A stretch of DNA of 64,000 bases, taken from contig VDFB02193867.1 of the NCBI GenBank assembly GCA_007258455.2, forward strand, positions 569,474,656 to 569,538,655, given 5' to 3'. Source of the DNA: Sequoia sempervirens. Lineage: Eukaryota; Streptophyta; Pinopsida; Cupressales; Cupressaceae. Below, one piece after another: positions 34,652 through 44,644 of the stretch. Under the pieces are notes generated by a model. The model was given only the letters and a program-made list of their open reading frames with translations. It made no database searches and was not told the DNA's origin. Made by a program: the position numbers and the translations under genes. The stretch's first letter is position 1. Every line of letters begins with the position of its first letter.

Positions 34652-35712
34652 ATCCAAGACCTGTAGAGGCACAAAGACCTTTTGATTTACTTGCCCTTGT
34701 AGCATGACCTTTTCCTTATCAAATTTTGAATGTTTTGAATTTTTGGAATTAGAAGAAGCTGAATCAACCATTCGAGAAGGCAAACTGATTTTGTTCTTCT
34801 TCTCAAAAAGATGTTTTAGTTCATCAATATCCTTCTTATAACAAAAATGTTCTTCATGTCCACTCCTCTTGCAATATGCACAATTAGGCTTCTCCTTCTT
34901 AGATGAATCCTCTTTTGAAGAGAATTTAGAGTCTACTTTAGAAGTAGATGAAGATTGATCTGAATCTTTCTTTCTATCTCCTTGGTTCCTTTGTTTCTTG
35001 TTTTGCCTATTAGTTCCTTGTTTTGCAGCCAAGGTATGAGACTTAGAAGATTTAATAATGTCCATTTGAATCAATTTATCTTGCTCCTTTGTGAGACCAG
35101 TTGCAAACTCACCTAGAGAAGGCATAGTAAATCATTTTCCTAAGCCTCTTTTCATTGCATGAAATGTAGAAACAAACACTGCATAATCAGGACCAAGTTT
35201 TGAAAGAATACTCAAAATCAGTTGTGAGTCATCCTTTTTAACTCCACATTGCTCCAATTGCAATCTTATGGCATTCAATTAGTAAAGAAATCCTGAATGG
35301 TGTAAAAATTGCATGGGATCAATCCTATGAGCTTGTTCTCCAATGAATGTGCTCTCAAATCATCTTGATTACCAAAGAGAGTATTCAAAGTATTCCACAC
35401 TTCATTTGGTGATTTTGCAGACATAATATGAAAGTGTAGATCAAGAGACATAACCATGCGTAAGGTGCCAAAAGCTTCATTACATTTGTTGAACCATTTA
35501 GGATTTTCTTCATCCTTTGTAGGTTCCTCATCAGTACCCATTGTTATTCTATACAATTTTAACTTTCTTAAGTGAAGTTCCATTTCATTTTTCCACTCAA
35601 AGTAATTGTATGGTGGGAGTAGAGGAACCATTTTATCCATTTTAGATTGTTGTTGTAGTGTGAGAAAAATGCAAGAAGAAACACACAAAGAAACCCCCCC
35701 TTTTTCACTCAA
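34634..35712 (-). pseudogene. Copia gag with CCHC zinc knuckle
   Basis: The first part (35275-35712, coding start probably the second Met, MDKMVPLLPPYNY) has the retroelement gag theme YFEWKNEMELHLR, NEVWNTLNTLFGNQ and ENKLIGLIP. After a break the 34634-35125 frame continues with FATGLTKEQDKLI, a Lys/Ser-rich linker and the knuckle CAYCKRSGHEEHFC. Gag packages the element RNA into virus-like particles in the cytoplasm. At least one frameshift or stop separates the two parts. Confidence 0.85.
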
Positions 35713-37030
35713 TAAATAATCCCCCCAACAAAAAATGATTTGGAACTTTATAAATTAGTGTGTTTACAATGCTAGAGTTGTTTTCCAGAGTTTTACAAGT
35801 GTCCAAAATGGACCCAAATACTAAAAGTACAATACAATCTCAAATTCAAAACCTTATAATAGCACCATCATGTAGTTCTCAGAAAATATCAACTTTCAAA
35901 AAATGAATCACCTTGATCCAAGGTCGTACACAAAAGTTACGACTATTTGAAGTTCAAAGAATGTTGATTGTCCTTCATATCTGATGAGAAAACTTAATTT
36001 CTGGAAAAATAGGAACACTTGAGCAAAAACGAATTCCACCACTGCGAAGCCTATCAAATTCTACCCCAAATAAAAAAAATTGCTCGCAAAACGGAGCCTA
36101 GATGACTGAGTTAGAGGTCTCTAAAGTTTGACTGTAAAATCAAAAATGCAAATGGGAAGGGGTAGGAAAAAATATTTAGAATGCTGACATCATTAAATCT
36201 CTAACTTAAATTTGACAATTATATGACCGTCACGGGTTGCTCCCAATTAAAATTGACGTCCAAATGGATGTCACTGGTCGCATTTCTCCCTGACTAGAAT
36301 ATGCTGCGAAATATTATTTTTCCAGCGAATCTGCAACAAAATCTACGTATCATAATATTTTGAGAATCTTTTGTTGGCTTTATGACTGATTTGACCGCCG
36401 GTTAATATAAACCCCCGTCGGGTTATTTAAATAAACACCGATGTCTAAATAAATGCCAATTTTTTTATTCTAGTTGCCAATTTATTGAAAAGGACTATTG
36501 GATGTGGGAGCAACACTACTTGCGAATGGAGGGGGGCACTGCCTTCACCACGCAACATTGAGGGAGATGCGGAGGGTGCAATACAACAGTACCCTCTACA
36601 ACTTAATAAGTTCGCAAATATTTTGCTTTTTGCTTTTTGCTTTTTTTTTGCTTCTGATTTTTTTAAATGAAAAATTTCTCAAAACTTTTCAATAAAAATG
36701 AAAATGCTATATTTTTAATGAAGGAAATTTTTTACCCGAGATCGAGAAACCATTGACGCAGGTGGATGATGCAGAATCCATAATGTAGGGATTTCGTATG
36801 GAAGATTCTTTGCGAGATTCCTTAATCCCTCTCAAAATACGTGCAAGGGTTACTCGTACAAACAAAATTGCCCCATATTCATCTGTCCAAATCAGACAAA
36901 TTAAATATGAAAATGGGGGTTTTTGGGCCTTTTGGACTCGATGGTGCAATCTGTTGTGGCTCAAAATGCTCCCAACAAAAGCTCAATGCTGATTTTCTCT
37001 CAAATTCGAGAAGGGGTTTGCAGATCTGAA

Positions 37031-37043
37031 CGCTCTGATACCA
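37031..37043 (-). other. Primer binding site (initiator tRNA-Met)
   Basis: On the minus strand the sequence reads TGGTATCAGAGCG, the standard complement to the 3' end of plant initiator tRNA-Met. It begins within two bases of the 5' LTR end, which fixes the minus strand as the sense strand of the element. Confidence 0.92.
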
Positions 37044-37044
37044 T

Positions 37045-37575
37045 GTAAGAGTTGTTGATGAACTCGAGCACCCAAGATCACCTACAAAACCGAGATTAAC
37101 CTTCTACATGAGAGCAGCAAGAGGATGAAATGTTGGAATATGGTGCAATAACAGAATGATGATATTGTCACACTCAAAATGATACAATATGCATCAACAC
37201 TCCCTTGAATTGACCGAGCTGATATGAGTTCATTTGGTCTAGATAGGAGGGAGAGGTGAGTGCTAAATATATAGCAAATTATGAGCATATAATTCCAAGA
37301 GGGGTAATAACTCCCAAATTAGGTGGGAGTTATGCCTACTTTGAAAATTCCAAATAGGTGGCATAACCTACTCAGAAGGAGACAAGAGGGTGGTTTTGTG
37401 AGGAGGAATAAAAGGCCAAAAGAGGGTGTGAGACTCAACCACCCAAGTGTGGGTGAGAGAAACACATGTAATCGATGGATTATGCCACGTGTCCTCACAT
37501 AAACGATGTCTACTATAACCTAAGTATGCTTAATAATGTGTAGGAAAAATAAATATTAAAAAACCTACACTAACA
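37045..37575 (-). repeat. 5' LTR of the copia element
   Basis: 531 bp, paired with 32732-33269. On the minus strand it starts TGTTAGTGTAGG and ends CTCTTACA, immediately before the primer binding site. Confidence 0.9.
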
Positions 37576-37877
37576 CTTAGAACAATTTCTCTTGCAACAA
37601 TCTTATTGAATTTAGATGCAGTGTGAAAATCAGAACATAGTCAAAGGTTTTAACAACTCTAATAGTTGTACCAGGGGCCATGTTTAACAAAACAAATGCA
37701 ATTGCTAACTTTCACTATGGTGGCAGATAAATGATTATTTTTTCTTCTATTCCACAACATTAAGTAAAATTCTTGAATCTGGAAATACCCTGTTGCCTTC
37801 ATTTGCCAAGCCAATTTCTCCAATTTTGCATAGCTCTCCCATGTTTGTGGATGTGATCCATCTCCTACAAATTTTTA

Positions 37878-38479
37878 ATTGATTTATCTTTTTGCTGTGT
37901 TTGGACTTACTTTTGTAAACTTGCAATATACAATGCAATTTTATTCTTTCTGAATTGAGACTAATAGTAATTTTGTTGGTTGTATTGAAGCACAACTTCA
38001 TTCATGGCGGAAAAGGCAGACCCTGTTGCTCATATCAAATTGCATGTTGCATATAGAGGAAATATTCTAGTTGGGTTATTGTTGACTGCATTGAAGGAGA
38101 GAGCTTCATATATGGTACACGATCAACACTCTCCTTCTTGGATTCTACATGTTATAGCTTGCTCCAAGAAGATTGCCCACGTTTAAGAAGTTTTAAGAGA
38201 TAAGAGGGGCATGTGCTCACATTGAAGGGCTCCAAGCATGCGTTTCCATCATTGCAAAAAAAATTTGGAGAATTTTCTTTCTTGCAGTCATTTTTGTGTA
38301 ATATTGTAACTCAGATTTTTAGTCTTGTGACTAAAAATAAAAATTGTAATACTCTGTTTCTAAGCTGTAACTAGAACACCTTTCTTTTATTAATAAATTT
38401 CACTGATTTTTCCTTCTCAATGGTTGTCTTATTGTGTGCAATTGATGATTGATCTGTATTTATGTGTTTTATGTTTAAA
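37878..38479. other. CACTA interior right of the DYW fragment
   Basis: A plus-strand frame (38004-38186, MAEKADPVAHIKLHVAYRG) has no family I know. The E-motif and PPR sequence expected upstream of a DYW domain is not found, so the captured fragment begins near the start of the domain. Confidence 0.35.
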
Positions 38480-39090
38480 TCCTCAAATATTAGTAATTAA
38501 AATGACTAAATATACTACTAATTGACGTCAATTAATAATTAAATTGACTAAATATACTACCAATTGACATAAATCAATGAACAGTGAATAAATATGACTA
38601 AATATATGACCTGTGAAATAAAAATGACTAAATATACTACCAATTGACAAAAATCAATGAACAGTGAATAAATATGACTAAATATATGATTTGTGAAATA
38701 AAAATGACTAAATATACTACCAAATTGATCAAAATGATGATTAAAATTAATGACTAAATACACTACCAATGGACATAAATGAATGAATAAAAATGACTAA
38801 ACAAGTGACCAAATTACAACAATCAATGACTAAATCAACGACTAAATATATTAGTGAATAAAAAATTACTAAATAAGTGACCAGATTACAACAATCAATG
38901 ACTAAATCAACGACTAAATATACTACTAAATCGATCAATCAAAAAAACCAATAAATGACTAAAAATAGTTTAGTCATCAATTTGGTCGTGTTATAAATGA
39001 CTGGCAATAAACTACTAATGATCACGTGACCAAGTTCAATCATTTATAAGCAGTTTTTAGTAGTTTTTTTAGTAGCTTATTATTGTTTTT
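38480..39090. repeat. CACTA right subterminal repeat array
   Basis: About 15 copies of a GACTAAATA-type word occur, mostly in ~40-bp steps, organised in higher-order units of about 80 bp (aatgactaaatatactacca ... gaacagtgaataaatatg). These match the expected CACTA transposase-binding subterminal repeats. The minus-strand open frames here are shadows of the repeat. Confidence 0.85.
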
Positions 39091-39099
39091 GTACTAGTG

Positions 39100-39985
39100 A
39101 AATAGCTCACCGTCTTGCCTATGCTACCACATTTTCCATACATGTCTGCCAAAACATTTTATCAAACAGTTCACTTCCTTGCTGCTATGGCTAAAAGCCT
39201 AAAACAGGTGCTTTCCAAAAAACAATGGATACTTGAAAAATATTGATCAAGGCATAATAGTAAGCAATAGCATAGACAAGGTAGCGAGTAGTTTGAAAAA
39301 ATGCCTCAAAGAAATGTGGTCTTGTGGTGATGGAATGCCATTCCATCACCACGAGACCACAATTCTTCTAGGCATTTTTTCAAACAACTCACTGCCTTAA
39401 GCAATAACATGGATAAGGCAATGAGCTGTTTGAAAAAATGCCTCAAAGAAATGTAGTCTCATGGTGATGTCATGGTGATGGAATGCAATTCCATCACCAT
39501 GAGACCACATTTCTTCGAGCCATTTTTTCAAACAACTCGTTGCCTTAAGCAATAACATAGACAAGGCAATTAATTGTTTGAAAAAATGGCTCAAAGAAAT
39601 GTGGTCTCATGGTGATGTCCATCACTATGAGACCACATTTCTTTGAGCCATTTTTTCAAACAACTCACTGCCTTGCCTATGCTACCACATTTTCCATACA
39701 TGTCTACCAAAGAATTGTATCAAATAGTTCACTTGTTGCTATGGCTAAAGCCTAAAACAGGTGCTTTCCAACAAACTATGGATGTTTGGAAAAAATCAAT
39801 CAAAGCATAATAGTAAGCAATAGCATAGACAAGGCAGCGAGTTGTTTGAAAAAAATGCCTCAAAGAAATGCGGTTTCATGGTGATGGAATGCCATGACAA
39901 ACAAATTTTTCATGACATTCCATCACCATGAGATCGCATTTCTTTGAGGCATTTTTTCAAAGAGTTCACTGCCTTGCTGCTATGG
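39100..39985. repeat. Cluster of alternating PPR-derived hairpin arms
   Basis: After the CACTA element the interrupted minus arm continues at 39100. Then follow plus 39262-39333, minus 39341-39400, plus 39405-39480, minus 39488-39548, plus 39555-39617, minus 39618-39690, plus 39818-39888 and minus 39905-39970. Each plus arm is the same PPR-derived sequence (elfEKMPQRNVVSW in one frame, the ..SIDKA part in another), so the family shares one frameshift. Neighbouring arms can form several 50-60 bp stems. Spacers such as gcctaaaacaggtgctttcc also recur. Confidence 0.88.
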
Positions 39986-40168
39986 ATAAAAGCCTAAAAC
40001 AAGTGCTTTCGAACAAACTATGGATAGGGAAAATAGTAAGCATAATAGTAAGAAACATATAGTTCAATATGTATTCAAAATTTTGTTGATTATCTCATAC
40101 ATTATAAGCCATGACCTGCATCACTAATCTACTTTTCATGTTTGAATAATTTGTTGTTTTATTTTCAG

Positions 40169-40572
40169 ATGATGGAACCGAAAACACCTCCAGATGTTGA
40201 TAGGGTAATGGAGCAAGGTGTATCTTTTGCAATAGACAGTTCAATGCCTCTCATGGGGGTATGAGGTGGATTAGTAAATTTTAAATTATATTTGTTGTTA
40301 TAGTTAGTGAAAAATCAAATGATTATTGATTCATGGTTTAATTTCTATTTGGATGGTTTCTATAAGACTTGAGCACGCCACAAGATGAGCATGTGAATCT
40401 TTCGCTTGAGGAGAGAGATCATCTAGTAGTGGTAAGTGATTATTTTATTAAATATATCATTTTTTATAATGTAATTTATATATATTAATGTCTTTACTTG
40501 TTATTGTAACAGATAAAGCTTGATGAGGAACTAAACCCTAGGAGGAGCAACCCTCGAGTTCAGAGTAAATGA
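40169..40572 (+). pseudogene. Three small exons of an unknown gene (3' end)
   Basis: Putative exons are 40169-40258 (MEPKTPPDVDRVMEQGVSFA), 40367-40431 (STPQDEHVNLSLEERDHLVV) and 40513-40572 (IKLDEELNPRRSNPRVQSK, then stop). They are bounded by good splice sites (attttcag, gtatgag, tctataag, gtaagtg, gtaacag). The second exon begins out of phase with the first, suggesting decay. With the exons at 23256-24709 on the other side of the hairpin/CACTA block they may be one gene whose large intron holds the hairpins. Family unknown. Confidence 0.45.
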
Positions 40573-41669
40573 GCGTCATACGCATCGCCATCCACCCAAC
40601 CAACAAAGGCCACCCATTTTTTTCATTTACCTGGAGGGAAATGACTTTTGATTGGGGTCCTTTGTTGTATGCCTATATGGCATTTTTGGACATATTTTGT
40701 ATTGCATATACTTGACATTGTATGCCTATATGAGATTCTTGTAAGCCTATATGGCTATTTTGTATATATTTTATACTTATATCAACATATATTGATGTAT
40801 GCCTACATGGATATTTGGTTAATACAAATCTTTTTTATTGATGGTGTCCATATTTGCATTATAAATCCATGCTTCAATAAATATTTGTAGATGGTTTACT
40901 TCAAATATTTAAAATCCAAGTGTTTTCCATGCACTCTTCTTTTCTATAATTGTAAATATATAATAAAGTTTGAACATTATTCTCCAGTAAGATTATTGAA
41001 CATTAAATCAATCATATGAATATAGTAATGCTTCATGTTTCATGTGTTTCATGGAGGAAATTCATGTGTATGCTTCATGCTTTATGCCTCGTGTATGATT
41101 CATGCTTTATATCATTGAGGAAGACATCTACTATTCCACGTGTATGCTTCAAGCTACTATTCACTTGTATGCTTCATGCTTCATGTATTACGTAGATAAA
41201 GAAAACATCATAAAACTATTGAAAAAAGAAAATGGAAAGTTGTACTAGGTCTCACAAACAAAAACTCAAGGCATGCAAGTCTTATTAAAGATCATAAGGG
41301 CATTGGATTATTCAAGATTAAGAGACCACAAATCAACCTTCCAAACAACAAACTTCATAGATATTCATCATATTTCTAAACATGAATTCAAACCCAATAA
41401 TTAGAAGAATGCAACTTTAAAAGTTAAAATTGCATGCTTACAATAGTCAATAAACAACTTCAAGAGACGTGCATGACAGAAAACAAACCAACTAAAAGTT
41501 CAAGAATCATCTTTTCCCCAAGCATATATGAAAAGTTGCAAATAAATCAATTTAGGTTCTCACGAATAGTGATGATATGAATTTGGTTGTGACTTTTCAA
41601 AGGCGAAAAGTTGTGAACCTTTGAATAGGAAAGACTACAAACCTTTTATAACAAAGCACAATGACCATG
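40573..41669. other. AT-rich non-coding stretch with short word repeats
   Basis: About 40670-40830 repeats tatgcctatatgg-like text, and about 41020-41190 repeats tgcttcatgcttcatg-like text. The open frame at 40648-40890 is a shadow of the first. No gene is supported. Confidence 0.4.
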
Positions 41670-44639
41670 CCTAGTATAGATGTGCCCACCTAGACGTGTT
41701 GGCACTAATTGTTTGGCCCCACGAAGAACAAAATAAAAAGTAGCCTACCTTGCAACTTTACACTACCAGCAATTGACCTATTTTCCATCAACTGAAATCT
41801 GTTCACCACAAGTAAATGACTTGGAGCTATCAAAAACTAAGGCAGGATATTATAGAGGGGACCTACATGATCACGTAGCATTAAAAAGAGTGTTTCCAAG
41901 TGCCACGGTTTCCGATTAATTGCTCGTCGAATTTTTCTACCCTTTTACACTTTGGTTTCTTAAGAGACTTCATTGGTAGAATGTGGTTTGGACTGTTTCA
42001 GCGTGTTTGGGTGCAAAAGAGGACCTTTCCTAGTATAAACCCACCCATACAGACATGTTGGAACAGTTGGTTCGGTTGTATGACAAACAAAATGAAAGTT
42101 ACACCACTTTCCAACTTTACACTACATGTAACTAACCCGTTTTCCATCAACTAAAATTAGTTCACCATCGAAAAATGACTTGGATTTATCAAAAATTGAG
42201 AGAGGTTATTGTAGAGGGTCCCCACATGATCTTATAGCCTCAGACGAAGTGTTTTCAAGTACCATGGTTTCCGAGTAATCTCTTATCAAAGTTTTCCACC
42301 CTTTTGCACTTTGGTCTATTAAGAGACTTCGCTGGTAGAATGTGACTCAGACCGTTTTGACATGTTTGGGTGCAAAAGAGAACCTTGCATAGCATAAAAC
42401 CACTCATACAGACATGTTGGAATAGTCTGTTCGGTCGTATGATGAATAGAACGAAAGTTACACCACTTTCCAACTTTACACTACATGCAATTGACTTGTT
42501 TTCCATCAATTGAAATATGTTCACCACGGACAAACAACTTGGAGCTCTCAAAAACTGAGAGAGGTTATTGTAGATGGGCCCTACATGATCCCACAACTTC
42601 AGACAAAGTGTTTCCAAGTGCCACGATTTCCAAGTAATCGCTTGTTGAATTTTGCTACCCTTTTTCACTTTGGTCTCTTAAGAGACTTCATAGGTAGAAT
42701 GTGGATTGGACCATTTTGACACGTTTGGGTACAAAACCTTTCCTAGCATAAACCCACCCATATGGGCATGTTGGAACAATCGGTTTGATCGTGTGATTAA
42801 CAAAATGAAAGTTACGTCACTTTCCAACTTTACACTACATGCAACCGACCCATTTTCCATCAACTAAAATCTTTTCACCATGGGAAAAGAACTTGGAGCT
42901 ATCAAAAACCGAGAGAGGTTATTATAGAGGGGCCATACATGATCGTGTAACCAAGAGACAAAGTGTTTCCAAGTGCCATGGTTTATGAGTAATCGCTCGT
43001 CGAAGTTTGTTGTCCTTTTGCACTTCGGTCTTTTAAGAAAACTTCACTGGTAGAATGTGGCTCAGACCGTTTCGACATGTTTGGGTGTGAAAGAGGACCT
43101 TTCCTAGCATAAACCCACCCATACGAATGTGTTAGAATAGTTGGTTTAGTCGTGTGATGAATAGAACAAAAGTTACACCACTTTCCAACTTCACACTACA
43201 TGCAACTGACATGTTTTCCATCAACTGAAATTTGTTCACCATGGGAAAACGACTTGGAGCTATCAAAAATAGAGAGAGGTTATTGTAGAGGGGCCCTATG
43301 TGATCCCATAGCTTCAGAAAAAGTGTTTCCAAGTGCCACAATTTTTGAGTAATCGCTCGTCGAAGTTTGTTGCCCTTTTGCAGTACTTTGGTCTTTTAAG
43401 AGACTTCACTGGTAGAATGTGGCTCGAATCATTTCGACATGTTTGGGTGCAAAAGAGGACCTTGCCTAGCATAAACCCACCCATATGGATGTGTTGGAAT
43501 AGTTGGTTTGATTGTGTGATGAACAAAATGAAAGTTACACCACTTTCCAACTTTACACTACATGCAATTGACCCATTTTCCATCAACTGAAATCTATTCA
43601 CTACAGGAAAATGACTTGGAGCTATCAAAAATCAAGAGAGGTTATTGTAGAGGGGATCTACATGATCTCATAGCTTCAGATGGATTGTTTCCAAGTGCCA
43701 TAGTTTTTGAGTAATCGCTCATCGAAGTTTGCTTCCCTTTTGCACTTTGGTCTCTTAAAAGACTTCGTCGGTGGAATGTAGCTCGAACCATTTCGGTGTG
43801 TTTGAGTGCGAAAGAGGACCTTTCCTAGCATAAACCCACCCTCATGAACATTTTGAAATAGTTACTTCGGTTGTGTGACAAACAAAATGAAAGTTACACC
43901 ACTTTCCAACTTTACACTACATGCAACTGACCCATTTTCCATCAATTGAAATTTGTTCACCATGGGAAAACGACCTGGAGCTATTAAAAACTGAGACATA
44001 TTATTGTAGAGGGTACCTATGTGATCGTGTAGCCTTAGACGAAGTGTTTCTAAGTTCCATGTTTTTCGGTTAATTGCTCGTCAAATTGTTATGCCCTTTT
44101 GCACTTTGGTCTCTTAAGAGACTTCACTGGTAGAATGTGGCTTAGACCGTTTCAACATGTTTGGGTGCAAAAGAGGATCTTTCCTAGCATAAACCCACTC
44201 ATACAAATGTGTTGGAACAGTCGATTTGGTCATATGACAAACAAAATGAAAGTTACCCCACTTTCCAACTTTACACTACATGCAACTAACCCGTTTTCCA
44301 TCAACTGAAATCTGTTCACCACGAGAAAAATGACTTGGAGTTATCAAAAACTAAGAGGTTATTATAGATGGGCCCTACGTGATCTCGTAGCCTTAGAAAA
44401 AGTGTTTCCAAGTGCAACGGTTTTCGAGTAATCGCTCGTCGAAGTTTGCTACCCTTTTGCACTTTGGTCTCTTAAGAGATTTCACCGGTAGAATGTGGCT
44501 TAGACCATTTCGGCATGTTTGGGTGCAAAAGAGGACCTTGCATAGCATAAAACCACTCATACGAACGTGTTGAAACAATTGATTTGGTCGTATGATGAAT
44601 AAAACGAAAGTTACACCGCTTTCCAACTTTACACTACAT
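41670..44639. repeat. ~358-bp satellite array, block 1 (about 8 monomers)
   Basis: The marker gtgtttccaagtgcca recurs at about 41890, 42249, 42608, 42964, 43322, 43686, 44045 and 44401, a 356-364 bp period. Other constant words are cttaagagactt, gtttgggtgcaaaagagg, accactttccaactttacac and ttttccatcaactgaaa. Differences between monomers are often C/T or G/A. The minus strand of most monomers keeps a 60-100 codon frame with CSVKLESGVTF, FMLGKVLFCTQTC and AKSLKRPKCKR. Confidence 0.95.
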
Positions 44640-44644
44640 GCAAC

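Larger units (their letters stand above)
32732..37575 (-). mobile_element. 4.8-kb non-autonomous copia element (gag-only, TR-GAG type)
   Basis: LTRs at 32732-33269 and 37045-37575 are similar, begin TG and end CA on each strand, and are flanked by the 5-bp TSD CTTAG (32727-32731 and 37576-37580). A primer binding site complementary to initiator tRNA-Met lies at 37031-37043, next to the minus-strand 5' LTR. A polypurine tract (AAGGGGGG on the minus strand) lies at 33270-33277, next to the 3' LTR. The interior has gag, a protease remnant and an unrelated ORF but no integrase, RT or RNase H, so it depended on other elements. It interrupts a DYW domain. Confidence 0.92.
32666..37877 (-). pseudogene. 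DYW-domain end of a PLS-class PPR gene, split by a copia element
   Basis: On the minus strand 37877-37581 encodes FVGDGSHPQTWESYAKLEKL, WQMKATGYF, then (frameshifted) a PGTTIRVVK-like segment and FHTASKFN..IVAREIVL. After the LTR element the frame resumes at 32731 with RDVNYFHHFK, a stop, GQCSCGEYW and a terminal stop at 32666-32668. This is the C-terminal DYW domain, the cytidine deaminase domain of plant organellar RNA editing factors; here the terminal tripeptide is EYW. A frameshift, a stop and the insertion make it a pseudogene. The rest of its PPR tract is absent on the upstream side. Confidence 0.85.
25177..39099. mobile_element. 13.9-kb CACTA (En/Spm) element carrying captured host fragments
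   Basis: The left end reads CACTAGTATA; the right end on the opposite strand reads CACTAGTACA. Both are followed by subterminal copies of a GACTAAA word, as expected for transposase-binding repeats of CACTA elements. The 3-bp TSD AAA lies at 25174-25176 and 39100-39102, and removing the element restores a continuous PPR-hairpin arm (ttttttcaaatagctcacc). I see no TNP2-type transposase, so it is probably non-autonomous. It contains a CLASSY helicase palindrome, a PPR palindrome, a DYW fragment and a nested copia element. Confidence 0.85.

Noticed and set aside
41900..42154. Plus-strand 84-codon frame recurring in the satellite
   Set aside because: It is the complement of the minus-strand frame in the same monomers; recurrence reflects the repeat, and I have no evidence for translation.
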